Shown in pieces: positions 1-8,290 of a DNA stretch of 28,654 nt. The notes under the pieces are model-generated. The model ran no database searches. It was given only the letters and a program-made list of their open reading frames with translations, and had not been told where the DNA came from. Within the stretch, counting starts at the first letter, position 1. The number at the start of each line of letters is the position of its first letter. This DNA is from an uncultured Lachnospiraceae bacterium. GTDB lineage: Bacteria > Bacillota > Clostridia > Lachnospirales > Lachnospiraceae. The position numbers and the translations under genes are program-made. The stretch is taken from positions 1-28,654 of the forward strand of contig CABSEG010000029.1 in assembly GCA_902476645.1 (NCBI GenBank), given 5' to 3'.

Positions 1-1238
1 TCCCCACAGCTTTCGCTCTCAAAATAGTGAAATTCATGTCCTCGCAAAGCCTCTGTCCCAAAGCCCAGTACCGAAGCTTGCTTGCAAGTTAGATTCACGT
101 AGCCAAACCTGGAAAGTTTTGAGGTGGGATAAGCCCTGGCCGGAATGACACCTGCCATCTGATGAGGCTTTCCCTCCATATCCGCAAGCTCTCTATGCAG
201 GTACAAAAACCCTCCGCACTCAGCCAAAAAGGGCAGGCCCTCACTCACTCGCTTTCTTACGGATTCTCTCATAGAAACATTCTCTTCCAGTTCTTTTGCA
301 TACAATTCGGGATAACCTCCGCAAAGCAAAAGTCCCTCTGCCTCATCCGGCACCTTTTCATCCTTCAAAGGAGAAAAAAAGATCAGTCTTGCCCCCAACT
401 CCCGAAGCAGGTTCAGGTTATCCTCATAAAGAAAGCAAAAGGCTTCGTCCCTGGCCACAGCAATTACGGGAGCATACTTTTCGCATTTCTGTGCCTTTGG
501 ACTGACCAAAAGCCTGTGCAGATCATCCGGCATCTCTTCGGGAATCTCCGGAGCCTGATCTGACAGTTCTAAGATCCCATCCAAATCCACGGTTTCTTCC
601 AAAAGGGCACCCAGGCGCTTCAGACGCTCCTCCAGTTGTTCCACCTCTTCTGGCAGTACCAGACCCAGGTGACGGCTCTTAAGCCTCATTTCTTCTGCCC
701 TGGGTACAAAGCCAAACACAGGCAAAGAAAGTTCCTCCTCTATGGCCTTTTTCATCCTGGGATAGAGCATAGGAGACATCTGATTCAAGATCACACCCGC
801 AATCCGACTGTCCTTGCGGTAGCCCAGAAACCCCTGGATTAGCGCCAGCGCCGACAGACTCATCCCTCTGGCATTCACCACCAAGATCACCGGGGTTTCC
901 GTCATAGCGGCCAATTCGTAGGAGCTGGCTCTTACTTCCGTCCCACCCAAACCGTCATAATATCCCATCACGCCTTCCAGCACAGATACCTGCCCCTGTC
1001 TGGCTGCCCTGGCAAAAAGATACCGGGTCATCTGGCGATCCGTGAAAAATGGATCCAGGTTTCTGGCGTTTGTCCTTAAGACCTGCCTGTGAAACATCGG
1101 ATCAATATAGTCCGGCCCGCATTTAAAGGAAGTTGCCGAAATCCCCCTGGCTTTCAAAGCCGCCAGGATTCCGCAGGTAAGCATAGTTTTCCCACTCCCG
1201 CTTGCAGGCGCCGCAATCATAAATCTGGGATTAGGCAT
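1..1238 (-). CDS. cbiA: Cobyrinate a,c-diamide synthase CbiA (3' end missing)
   Basis: Glutamine-dependent amidation of the a and c side chains of (cobalt-)cobyrinic acid, using ATP, in the cytoplasm. Translation from the ATG at 1238 begins MPNPRFMIAAPASGSGKT, a P-loop-like ATP site of the family. The C-terminal class I glutaminase part shows CGGYPELYAKEL and, near the window edge, FLAECGGFLYL with the expected nucleophile at about Cys341. About 412 residues are visible and family members run to roughly 450, so only the last few dozen residues fall outside the window. The ATG overlaps the end of the cbiJET fusion by 8 nt, which suggests translational coupling. It is the last visible gene of the riboswitch-controlled cbi operon, and more genes may follow before base 1. 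Confidence 0.93.
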   Translation of the reverse strand, partial: MPNPRFMIAAPASGSGKTMLTCGILAALKARGISATSFKCGPDYIDPMFHRQVLRTNARNLDPFFTDRQMTRYLFARAARQGQVSVLEGVMGYYDGLGGTEVRASSYELAAMTETPVILVVNARGMSLSALALIQGFLGYRKDSRIAGVILNQMSPMLYPRMKKAIEEELSLPVFGFVPRAEEMRLKSRHLGLVLPEEVEQLEERLKRLGALLEETVDLDGILELSDQAPEIPEEMPDDLHRLLVSPKAQKCEKYAPVIAVARDEAFCFLYEDNLNLLRELGARLIFFSPLKDEKVPDEAEGLLLCGGYPELYAKELEENVSMRESVRKRVSEGLPFLAECGGFLYLHRELADMEGKPHQMAGVIPARAYPTSKLSRFGYVNLTCKQASVLGFGTEALRGHEFHYFESESCG

Positions 1239-3216
1239 GTGTCCCACCTCCCTTACAGGAGATGATATACACAGGATTTAGTCCCATCATCATATGATAG
1301 TTTCCCACCTGTCTAGATCTGGATACAGATAACGCAGATATCTGTAAATTTTTTACGGGCAAGTTTTTCAGGCATTCCATAGCCTCCCCCACTGTCTCCA
1401 AGGCAATGGCGTTTAGGACAATCTGGGTTCCCGGATTCTTACCCAAAACAGTCTCTAAAATCTGTTTTAGATTTCCACTGGATCCCCCTATAAATACATG
1501 GGTGGGAGCAGGGAGATCTTTTAAAGCCTCCGGGGCCAGCCCTTCTATCACCGTCAGGTTATCTGCGCAAAATTTTCGTTTGTTTTCCCGTATCAGGGAA
1601 ACGGCCTCGGGCTTTCGCTCAATGGCATACACCTGACCATTCCATGCCTGTATGGCCATCTCAATAGCCATGGAACCGGTTCCGGCTCCCACGTCATAAG
1701 CTATGGAATTTCTTCCCAGACGCAATCTGGACAGGGAAACACTTCGTACCTCTGACTTTGTCATGGGCACCTCCCCGCGCAAAAAAGCCTCATCCTCCAG
1801 ACCATGCACCAGAGTTTCGCAGGCCTTGTTATTTTGAATGAGAAGGGCACACAGGCCGTCGTAGCTTTCCTCTAAAAGCTCCCCTGGCGTTCCGGATAAG
1901 ATCCTCTCCTGGGGATAAGACAATCTCTCCCCCACCGTAACCTTTACCTGAGAAAGTCCATACGCAAGAAGTTTTTTGCAAATCTCCCTTACGCCGTCCC
2001 GTCCTCCTGTCAGCGCAAAGACTTTTTTACTCGCGCAAACGGCTCCAATCAGGTTCGGACTTCTGCCGTGAAGGCTCAGTAGCCGCACATCCTCCCAGGC
2101 CGTCTTCGCCCTGGAGCACAGATAGGCCACTGTGGAAATGCCGGGATACAGTCTCGTCTCCTCCTTTTGAAATGCCTCCAGAAGTTTGGCCGCTCCGCTG
2201 TAGAAGCCCACATCTCCAGAGAGCAGCAGACCGATGCGTTCATATTCCGGATGGGCATAGACATACTCCCGGATCTCCTGTGGGCGATAGGAGATAAACA
2301 TGGGTTTCCCAAAGGATGCCGCCGCCTGCACCATCCTCTCCGCTCCGATCAGCACATCGGCATCCTCGCATGCCGCCGCCGCCTCTCCGGTCATTCCGTC
2401 ACGCGCTCCCATCCCAATGCCGATGATCCGGATGCTGCGCTTTGGAGAAATGCCCAGACGTTCACACAGAATCCCTCGTATCCTAAGTTCATCGTCCCCC
2501 TCTTGTATAGGCTTCTCTCCTCCCGGTCTTGTGATCACCACCAGGCTTGCCCCGGCTTTTCTTGCGCTTCTTTTCTTTTCGGCAAATCCCCCTTGCTTTC
2601 CAGATTCCTTGGTTAACATCCATCCCGCATGAATATGGCGAAGCATAGCCTCATTCAGCGCCTCTTCAAAGGGACCCTGCATCCCGATGATATGGCTTCC
2701 CCCAAGTCCCAGTTTCTGACACTCCGCGATGGATTCTTTTGCCGGAAGCACCCTTGCATATACCCTTTCTGCAAAGTCAGGTATCCTGGCCAGCTTGGAA
2801 AGCTCCTTGGTTCCTGTGGTTACCAGAATATTTCCCTTCGTTTCAGCCAGGAAAGCGGCCGCCTCCTCCATAGAACCTGCCCGGATCACATCCCCGTCCA
2901 ACATTTCTCTGGCTCTGGACAACCGCAGATACTCTGTGTCTGTGGCCACACAAGCCGCTTTTACGTTCTCTGACACCAAAGATGCGTAAGGGTGTGTGGC
3001 GTCCACTACGGCTGCGAATCGCTCCCGGCACATAAGCGCTTCCATCTCTTTCCGGTCCATCCTGCCTGTGTGGATGGTTCGAAACCTCGTCCCTTCCATC
3101 AGGCTTTCCCCATACTCGGTGGCCACACAGACCAGGACTTCCGCCCCTGCCCTCTCCAGATACTCTGCCAGGCTGCGTCCCTCCGTGGTTCCTCCAAACA
3201 GAAGTACTCTACTCAT
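1231..3216 (-). CDS. cbiJET: Trifunctional CbiJ-CbiE-CbiT fusion (precorrin-6A reductase / C5- and C15-methyltransferase)
   Basis: 661 aa carrying three consecutive steps of anaerobic corrin synthesis. Residues 1 to about 255 are a CbiJ/CobK-type reductase (start MSRVLLFGGTTEGRSLAEYL, VDATHPYA near 72). Residues about 261-455 are a CbiE methyltransferase (IIGIGMGARDGMT, LLSGDVGFYS near 331, ending GYDG-like SYDGLCALLI). Residues about 475-655 are CbiT, with PMTKSEVR near 484 and the SAM loop DVGAGTGSMAIE at 508-519. The pathway roles are reduction of cobalt-precorrin-6A, C5 methylation, and C15 methylation with C12 decarboxylation. CbiE-CbiT fusions (CobL-like) are common; the added reductase is rarer. 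The ATG overlaps the cbiH stop by 8 nt, with AGAGGATAT upstream as ribosome site. No frameshift or broken motif is seen. Confidence 0.94.
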   Translation of the reverse strand: MSRVLLFGGTTEGRSLAEYLERAGAEVLVCVATEYGESLMEGTRFRTIHTGRMDRKEMEALMCRERFAAVVDATHPYASLVSENVKAACVATDTEYLRLSRAREMLDGDVIRAGSMEEAAAFLAETKGNILVTTGTKELSKLARIPDFAERVYARVLPAKESIAECQKLGLGGSHIIGMQGPFEEALNEAMLRHIHAGWMLTKESGKQGGFAEKKRSARKAGASLVVITRPGGEKPIQEGDDELRIRGILCERLGISPKRSIRIIGIGMGARDGMTGEAAAACEDADVLIGAERMVQAAASFGKPMFISYRPQEIREYVYAHPEYERIGLLLSGDVGFYSGAAKLLEAFQKEETRLYPGISTVAYLCSRAKTAWEDVRLLSLHGRSPNLIGAVCASKKVFALTGGRDGVREICKKLLAYGLSQVKVTVGERLSYPQERILSGTPGELLEESYDGLCALLIQNNKACETLVHGLEDEAFLRGEVPMTKSEVRSVSLSRLRLGRNSIAYDVGAGTGSMAIEMAIQAWNGQVYAIERKPEAVSLIRENKRKFCADNLTVIEGLAPEALKDLPAPTHVFIGGSSGNLKQILETVLGKNPGTQIVLNAIALETVGEAMECLKNLPVKNLQISALSVSRSRQVGNYHMMMGLNPVYIISCKGGGTHA

Positions 3217-3940
3217 TTCGATATCCTCTCGGTGTCACCATCCTTCCTTGTATCACTTTGGTCTGCGCATTTCCCACAAACACGGTGGTAAACATATCTA
3301 CCTTGGCCTCCCTTAAGGCTTTCAGAGTCATCAGTTCCATGGCCTCCTTTTCTCTTCCAATATTGGAGACCAGGCCGCACACCGTATTTTCGGATTTATG
3401 GCGAAGCATCAGATCGCAGGCCTTTTGCAGGTAATCGTAGCGTTTCTTGCTGGAGGGATTGTACAGGCAAATCACAAAGTCTGCTTCTGCGGCCGCCAAC
3501 AGCCTCTTTTCAATTTTTTCCCAGGGTGTTAGCAGATCGCTTAAGCTAATCAGGGCAAAGTCATGAATCAAAGGAGCACCGAGCAGAGCCGCCCCTCCGG
3601 TGGCGGCTGTCACCCCCGGTACCACCTCCACCTGGATCTGCGGATGATTTTTTCCGATTTCTAACATCAGCCCCGCCATACCGTATACTCCCGCGTCTCC
3701 GCTACAGATCATGGCCACGATTTTTCCCTTCTTTGCTTCTTCAAAGGCCATCTCACAGCGCTCTACTTCCTTTCTCATGGGCGTGGTCAGAAATTCTTTC
3801 TCCGCAAAATGTTCTTTTACCAGATCCACGTAGACCGTATAGCCCACGATCACATCGCAGTCCTTTAAAATTCTGGCCGCCCGGATGGTCATCTGCTCGT
3901 ATGCCCCGGGCCCGATTCCGACAACGTATATTTTATTCAA
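3209..3940 (-). CDS. cbiH: Cobalt-precorrin-3 C17-methyltransferase CbiH (ring contraction)
   Basis: SAM-dependent C17 methylation with ring contraction of the corrin precursor. The N-terminal SAM methylase motif VVGIGPGAYEQMT and the CSGDAGVYGMAG segment place it in the CobJ/CbiH group, and it lies between cbiG and cbiJET as expected. I chose the TTG start at 3940 (product MNKIYVVGIGPG..., 243 aa): a GGAG lies 8 nt upstream and family members begin this way. The longer reading from a GTG at 3949 would leave no room for a ribosome site. The TTG start overlaps the cbiG stop by 8 nt. Typical single-domain length, with no fused ferredoxin-like or CbiG part. Confidence 0.93.
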   Translation of the reverse strand: MNKIYVVGIGPGAYEQMTIRAARILKDCDVIVGYTVYVDLVKEHFAEKEFLTTPMRKEVERCEMAFEEAKKGKIVAMICSGDAGVYGMAGLMLEIGKNHPQIQVEVVPGVTAATGGAALLGAPLIHDFALISLSDLLTPWEKIEKRLLAAAEADFVICLYNPSSKKRYDYLQKACDLMLRHKSENTVCGLVSNIGREKEAMELMTLKALREAKVDMFTTVFVGNAQTKVIQGRMVTPRGYRNE

Positions 3941-4988
3941 AGTCCACACTCCAATCTTTCACAGCCAGGGCAACGGTGATTCCGTTTTCCCCTTTCTTTT
4001 TTTGTATCAGTTTCCCTCCGCTGGCCAATACAGCGCTTCGCTCGCAGACATTGTCTACTCCGGTTACCTCCCGCACAAAGGCAGACGACGTAAACGTCCC
4101 CTCCACGCGCCGCAACTGCCCTGGTGAATAGGTCAAAAGAGGTACGTTCATCTCTTTTGCAAACTCCACAAGCCCGGCCTCCTTTGCCTTTAAATCGATG
4201 GTAGCGATTTGCAAAAGCGCATGGGAAGAGATGTGATGCGTCTCTAAAACTCGGTTGACTGCCTGTGCGATCTCTTCTTTTTTCACATCTTTTCTGCAGC
4301 CCACTCCTACTGTCACAATCCTGGGGATCAAATGCAATGTCTGCCGAAACGGACGGCTCTGCTCGTCTAGGGCAATTCGAATACCACAGCTCCCCTCAAA
4401 GGGCGTATCCTCTTTCATCAAAAACAATTCCCGGGGGACTTTGCCAAAGATGGGAAAATTTGTCACAAGCCCCACCGGCTGCTCATCCAACACAGCGGCA
4501 GACACAGCCTTGGCCGCTGCCAGATTGGATAGGTACAGATTCTGCCTTTTTGCAAATACATCCACCGCAAACTTCCCGTTCACATCGGTAGCCGTGGTAA
4601 TCACGGGGACGGCGCCGGTTAGGTTCGATAGGATCCCCGCCAGTTCATTGGCCCCTCCCAGGTGTCCTGACAGCAGGGAGATTGCAAACATTCCTTTCTC
4701 ATCCATCACCACCACGGCGGGATCCTTGTCCTTACCGCTAAGGCAGGGAGCAATGGCCCGCACCGCAATCCCGCAAGCACCGATAAAAAGGATGCCATCC
4801 ATCCGCTCAAACATCTCTTTTGTCCAGTCCTTCATCCTTTTTTTCAAAGGCAACAGTTCCTGTTCTTCGGCATACCGTTCTCCTCCGTAGGCTTCACAGC
4901 AATACCCCTGCAAAGTCAAAGCCTGTTCTAAGCTTTTGCAAAGCCTTGCTCCCCGCTGTGTAAAACTTACCAGAGCCAGCCGCTTCAT
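3933..4988 (-). CDS. cbiG: Cobalt-precorrin-5A hydrolase CbiG
   Basis: Opens the delta-lactone of cobalt-precorrin-5A and releases acetaldehyde in the anaerobic pathway; its presence with cbiD argues for the oxygen-independent route. 351 aa. Visible family motifs are FIGACGIAVRAIAP (about 68-81), SGHLGGANELA (about 107-117), GVGCRKD (about 228) and TGVDNVCERSA (about 309), covering the N-terminal, middle and C-terminal CbiG regions in order. The ATG overlaps the cbiF stop by 4 nt (ATGA), so the two genes are probably co-translated. Complete, with no unusual residues at the conserved positions I can recognise. Confidence 0.94.
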   Translation of the reverse strand: MKRLALVSFTQRGARLCKSLEQALTLQGYCCEAYGGERYAEEQELLPLKKRMKDWTKEMFERMDGILFIGACGIAVRAIAPCLSGKDKDPAVVVMDEKGMFAISLLSGHLGGANELAGILSNLTGAVPVITTATDVNGKFAVDVFAKRQNLYLSNLAAAKAVSAAVLDEQPVGLVTNFPIFGKVPRELFLMKEDTPFEGSCGIRIALDEQSRPFRQTLHLIPRIVTVGVGCRKDVKKEEIAQAVNRVLETHHISSHALLQIATIDLKAKEAGLVEFAKEMNVPLLTYSPGQLRRVEGTFTSSAFVREVTGVDNVCERSAVLASGGKLIQKKKGENGITVALAVKDWSVDFE

Positions 4989-5743
4989 TCCGTAGCCTCC
5001 CGAAATTCTGTGGAAAACGCCGGATGATATAAGTCAGATCTGCGATAATGGCTATGGGTTACCACATCGCCGATAATCATCAGCGCTGTCTTGGTAATCC
5101 CGTTGTCCCTGGCCGTCTCTGCCAGGGTTCCCACCGTGCACACAAAGGCTTTCTCATCCTCCCAGCTGGCTTTATAGACAATGGCTGCCGGGGTATCTTC
5201 CCGGTAACCCCCCGCAACCAGCCGTTGGGACAGCTTTTCTAACATTCCCGTACTCAAGAAGATCACCATGGTAGCCTGGTGAGCTGCCAGCGCGGCAATC
5301 TCCTCCTTAGGCGGTACCGGCGTCCTGCCCGCCATACGGGTGATGATCACGCTCTGAGACACATCCGGCAGCGTATACTCCAGATTCAGGGCCGCGGCCG
5401 CCCCGGAAAAAGAACTGACCCCGGGGCAATAGTCGTAAGTAATCCCCTTTTGATCCAGGGCATCCATCTGCTCCCGGATGGCGCCATAAAGACACGGGTC
5501 TCCCGTGTGGAGGCGAACCGTCACCTTCTCCTCCTCCTCCGCCTGTTCCATTACCTGAAGTACCTGCTCCAGCGTCATGCTGGCACTATTGTAAACCTGG
5601 CATTCTTCCTTTTTATATTCCAAAAGCTGCGGATTTACCAGGGAACCTGCGTAGATGATCACATCTGCCTCCTCTAGAAGCTTCATTCCCCTGACTGTGA
5701 TCAAATCCGGCGCGCCGCAACCGGCACCTACAAAATGTATCAT
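4985..5743 (-). CDS. cbiF: Cobalt-precorrin-4 C11-methyltransferase CbiF
   Basis: SAM-dependent C11 methylation of cobalt-precorrin-4. 252 aa, the normal size. Hallmarks are the N-terminal MIHFVGAGCGAPDLITVRG, ADVIIYAGSLVNP (about 27-39), HTGDPCLYGAIREQ (about 79-92) and CPGVSSFSGAAAALN (about 105-119). The AGSLV segment and VGAGCGAPDL separate CbiF/CobM from the related CbiL and CbiH methylases also present here. It overlaps cbiL by 4 nt at its start and cbiG by 4 nt at its end. Confidence 0.95.
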   Translation of the reverse strand: MIHFVGAGCGAPDLITVRGMKLLEEADVIIYAGSLVNPQLLEYKKEECQVYNSASMTLEQVLQVMEQAEEEEKVTVRLHTGDPCLYGAIREQMDALDQKGITYDYCPGVSSFSGAAAALNLEYTLPDVSQSVIITRMAGRTPVPPKEEIAALAAHQATMVIFLSTGMLEKLSQRLVAGGYREDTPAAIVYKASWEDEKAFVCTVGTLAETARDNGITKTALMIIGDVVTHSHYRRSDLYHPAFSTEFREATE

Positions 5744-6429
5744 ACCTGTTTCTCCTTTACGATAATCAGTGAGTAGTAACCTGCATTCTCCGGGATTTCC
5801 TCTGTAGAATGATAAATCTTTTCATCCTCCATCCCACAATTTTCCACCATCACAGCCGAAAGGTTCTGCTCCTTTAAAAAGCGTTTCACCTCATTTATCT
5901 TTCTGCCCGCTTTCATCAGTACCTTAGTTCCCGGCAGCTTTAAAGCCTCTTCCATTTGATAGGAAGCCGGTATCACATGGAGCTGCTGATCTTTTTCCAC
6001 AAGCCCCGTATTAAGCCTGGCCGCCACAGCGCAAAAAGAGGTGATACCGCTTACAATCCGGGTATCATACCCCCTCTGCTCTAAAAGTCTGTGCACGTAC
6101 AGATAAGTAGAGTATACGGTGGCGTCTCCCAACGTCAAAAAGACCACGTTTTCATCCAGCTTCAGATAGGCCTCCAAAAGCTCCGCCGCCCTCTCATGGC
6201 TCTCTGCCAAGAGCCTGGCATCCTTTGTCATGGGCATCTCCACGGCAACCAGCTTCTTGTCTGCCAGCTCCGGAACCGCCTGCACTGCAATCTGATAGGC
6301 CACGGTCTCCTTTGGATCTTTTCCCGGAAGGGCAATCACCTTATTTTCCCGAATCAACCGGACTGCCTTAAGGGTCATAAGCTCCGGGTCCCCCGGACCG
6401 ATTCCCAGTCCATATAGTGTTCCTGCCAT
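5740..6429 (-). CDS. cbiL: Cobalt-precorrin-2 C20-methyltransferase CbiL
   Basis: First SAM methylation after cobalt insertion, at C20 of cobalt-sirohydrochlorin. 229 aa. Motifs are LYGLGIGPGDPELMTLKA near the N-terminus, LTLGDATVYSTYLYVH (about 98-113) and the IVSGITSFCAVAARLN segment (about 124-139), which fit CbiL/CobI rather than CbiF or CbiH. The start ATG is 6 nt after the cbiD stop and the stop overlaps the cbiF start by 4 nt. Note AGRKINEVK in the C-terminal third, a family-typical patch. Confidence 0.94.
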   Translation of the reverse strand: MAGTLYGLGIGPGDPELMTLKAVRLIRENKVIALPGKDPKETVAYQIAVQAVPELADKKLVAVEMPMTKDARLLAESHERAAELLEAYLKLDENVVFLTLGDATVYSTYLYVHRLLEQRGYDTRIVSGITSFCAVAARLNTGLVEKDQQLHVIPASYQMEEALKLPGTKVLMKAGRKINEVKRFLKEQNLSAVMVENCGMEDEKIYHSTEEIPENAGYYSLIIVKEKQV

Positions 6430-6435
6430 TATCTT

Positions 6436-7590
6436 TTAATCCTTTCTGATAAAACATTTCAAAATATTCTGTGCGCCGGCTGTCTCTCCCAGATATCCCT
6501 TTTCATTGGAAAAGAGTATCACCTCGGTCAGAATCTCACCTTTACACCGGTTCTGAAGGTAGAACCAGATTCGCTCTGCCACCAGCTTCATCACCGGTTC
6601 CAGCATCTGCTCCTCATCCAGAAGGGCCACCGCTTCTTCCGTGGTAATGGTAGCCAACAGCTTCCTTGCCAACTCCACAGAGGCACCGGCCCTTACGGCC
6701 TGGGCCGCCAAAAGTTCTGCCCTGGCGTCCGCATTCCTGGAATGGGTATTCATGATTCCCCCGGATACCTTGATAAATTTTCCGATATGGGCCACAAACA
6801 AAATTCCTTTCATTCCAAGCTCCATTGCCATATCCACGGTCTCGCCGACAAAATTGCTACATTTCATAGCTCTGGACAGATCCAAACTTTTTTTCTCTTC
6901 CAGAAAAGCCTGGCCGTAGTTTCCCGGCGTCATCAGCAAATAGTCGTCTCCTGATGCTTTTCGCACTTCCATTTCCAGCCGAATGCTGGCGATCAGTGCT
7001 TCCTCACTCATAGGTACCACAATTCCGCTGGTTCCCAGAATGGAAATACCTCCCTGGATACCGAGCCGGGGATTGAATGTTTTTTTCGCCACCATCTCCC
7101 CTCCTGGAACATAAATCAGTACCTCCAGTCCTCCCCGATAATCCAGTTTCAAAGCGACCTGCTCTACTGCTTCCTGAATCATTTTCCTGGGCACCCGGTT
7201 GATCGCTGCAGCTCCCACAGGCTGCTCCAATCCCCTCTTGGTCACCCGTCCTACGCCGACGCCCCCATCCAGCCAGATCCCCGGTTTCCGGCTTTTTTTT
7301 ACTCTGGCATAGATCAAAAGTCCGTCCGTGGCGTCTGGATCGTCCCCGCCGTCCTTTTTCACCGCGCAGGAGACCTCTGCATCCCCCATCCGGGCATCCA
7401 GAACAGGCAGATGCAGCAAAATTCCTCTGGGCGTCATCAAATCTATCTGAGCCACCGGCTTTCCCGTCAACAGCATCCTGGCGGCTGCTTTTGCCGCTGC
7501 CGCAGCGCAGGAGCCTGTTGTATAGCCGCAACGTAGTTTTCTATTCTGTTTCATTACATAGTAATTTTCCAGACCGTTTTTCTCTGTCAT
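6436..7590 (-). CDS. cbiD: Cobalt-precorrin-5B C1-methyltransferase CbiD
   Basis: Methylates C1 of cobalt-precorrin-5B in the anaerobic route; it has no counterpart of the same fold in the aerobic pathway and so marks the pathway type. 384 aa, with the signature LRCGYTTGSCAAAAAKAAAR at about residues 19-38, GGDDPDATDG (about 81-90), and ILGTSGIVVPMSEEA with HIGKFIKVSGGIMNTHS in the C-terminal half. The ATG at 7590 has GGGAGA upstream. A second ATG 12 codons later has no such site, so the longer form was kept. First gene of the operon, about 280 nt downstream of the predicted transcript start, behind the riboswitch and terminator. Confidence 0.95.
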   Translation of the reverse strand: MTEKNGLENYYVMKQNRKLRCGYTTGSCAAAAAKAAARMLLTGKPVAQIDLMTPRGILLHLPVLDARMGDAEVSCAVKKDGGDDPDATDGLLIYARVKKSRKPGIWLDGGVGVGRVTKRGLEQPVGAAAINRVPRKMIQEAVEQVALKLDYRGGLEVLIYVPGGEMVAKKTFNPRLGIQGGISILGTSGIVVPMSEEALIASIRLEMEVRKASGDDYLLMTPGNYGQAFLEEKKSLDLSRAMKCSNFVGETVDMAMELGMKGILFVAHIGKFIKVSGGIMNTHSRNADARAELLAAQAVRAGASVELARKLLATITTEEAVALLDEEQMLEPVMKLVAERIWFYLQNRCKGEILTEVILFSNEKGYLGETAGAQNILKCFIRKD

Positions 7591-7631
7591 GAACTATCTC
7601 CCGCCTTTTCCAGAGAAGTAAAAATTTGTTT

Positions 7632-7667
7632 TCAGAGTGTCTTTTTTGCACAAAAAAGACCTTCTGA
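7632..7667 (-). other. Hairpin in the cbiD leader
   Basis: Perfect 9-bp arms GTCTTTTTT / AAAAAAGAC with a 4-nt loop, extended after a small internal loop by TCAGA / TCTGA. It lies between the riboswitch terminator and cbiD, so it is present only in full-length transcripts. No U-tract follows directly on the minus strand (UUUUU comes about 9 nt later), so a terminator role is doubtful. It may affect stability of the 5' end or translation of cbiD. Confidence 0.5.
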
Positions 7668-7680
7668 CTTTCATTGAAGC

Positions 7681-7712
7681 AAAAAAAAGTCGCCCACACA
7701 CTTGCAGACAAC
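7681..7712 (-). terminator. Riboswitch-controlled intrinsic terminator before cbiD
   Basis: On the minus strand GTTGTCT pairs with GGGCGAC (7 bp including G-U pairs) around a 10-nt loop and is followed directly by eight U residues. It lies about 55 nt downstream of the B12 box. The weak, wobble-rich stem fits a switchable terminator rather than a constitutive one. The competing antiterminator strand was not worked out. Confidence 0.7.
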
Positions 7713-7765
7713 AATCTTCCTCCCCTGTCAGATCTTTGCCGGTTGCCGCAGCAGAAGACCCCTCC

Positions 7766-7860
7766 GGAAACATATGCAGGTATCTGGCTATACAGTAACG
7801 GACTTGCGCAGGACTTTCACCTGTCTTCCCTCAGGCAGCCTGTCGGCTGACATATGTTCC
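7766..7860 (-). ncRNA. Cobalamin (B12) riboswitch aptamer
   Basis: On the minus strand the conserved core reads GTGAAAGTCC, then CCGTTACTGTA, then the B12 box AGCCAGATACCTGC (plus-strand 7776-7789). A closing P1 helix is visible, GGAACATATG at the 5' side (7851-7860) with CATATGTTTCC at the 3' side (7766-7776). Regulatory RNA outside this core (L13 partner and terminator) extends to about 7681. In this class adenosyl- or other cobalamin binding lowers expression, so the operon should be off when B12 is plentiful. It sits directly upstream of cbiD and 10-20 nt downstream of a strong promoter. Confidence 0.95.
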
Positions 7861-7878
7861 TCCTGTTTTCTACGGTTC

Positions 7879-7907
7879 ATTATAAGGGGTTTCCCCTTTT
7901 CTGTCAA
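7879..7907 (-). promoter_or_regulatory. Consensus sigma-A promoter of the cbi operon with an inverted repeat in its spacer
   Basis: Minus strand TTGACA (7902-7907), 17-bp spacer, TATAAT (7879-7884): a perfect match in both boxes and spacing. The start would be near 7871, just before the riboswitch. The spacer holds the perfect inverted repeat AAGGGG-AAA-CCCCTT, which could be a repressor site; that part is inference. Confidence 0.9.
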
Positions 7908-8290
7908 TGATCACCGGTTCCTTTCACATCCAGATTTTTTCTGGATATCTATTCTCTATAATAATTTCCCTTCATCAAAAAAACTTTGCAGGCGATTTTC
8001 CTATTTTTTACCCCTGCTAGCAAAAAAGTAGGAACATACCCGAAACAGCTATTCCAAAACAGATCATGATGCTACCTTAAATCAAAGATCATACAGTTTT
8101 CGCATCGATTAATTGGGTTAAAGAGAAAAGAGAAGGAAAACCTTTGTTCTGAGAAAGGGATGGAACTGAGCTCGCAAAGAATGGCGGAAGTATAGCAGAC
8201 CTTTGAGAGGGTCAAAGGCTGTTAGTCGTTTCGGGCATTGATAGTGTCAATAGTTTTTCGCAAAATTATGATATTAAAGGGTTTTTGATA
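7908..8290. other. Non-coding stretch between the cbi promoter and the hairpin at 8291
   Basis: No credible reading frame: every frame is short or broken, with no ribosome site. Small structures visible are ATCCAG/CTGGAT (7928-7946) and a 7-bp perfect hairpin CCTTTGA-GAGGG-TCAAAGG (8200-8218), whose stem continues with CAG/CTG past one bulged base. The sequence from about 8041 is more G+C-balanced than the AT-rich 7921-8040 part. It could be the decayed tail of a mobile element or a small RNA locus; neither is established. Confidence 0.4.

Noticed and set aside
162..563. 133-aa plus-strand reading frame
   Set aside because: It is a shadow of cbiA, whose conserved GATase motifs are read on the minus strand.
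7702..8031. 109-aa plus-strand reading frame
   Set aside because: It runs antisense through the B12 riboswitch and the cbi promoter, has no ribosome site and no recognisable protein features.
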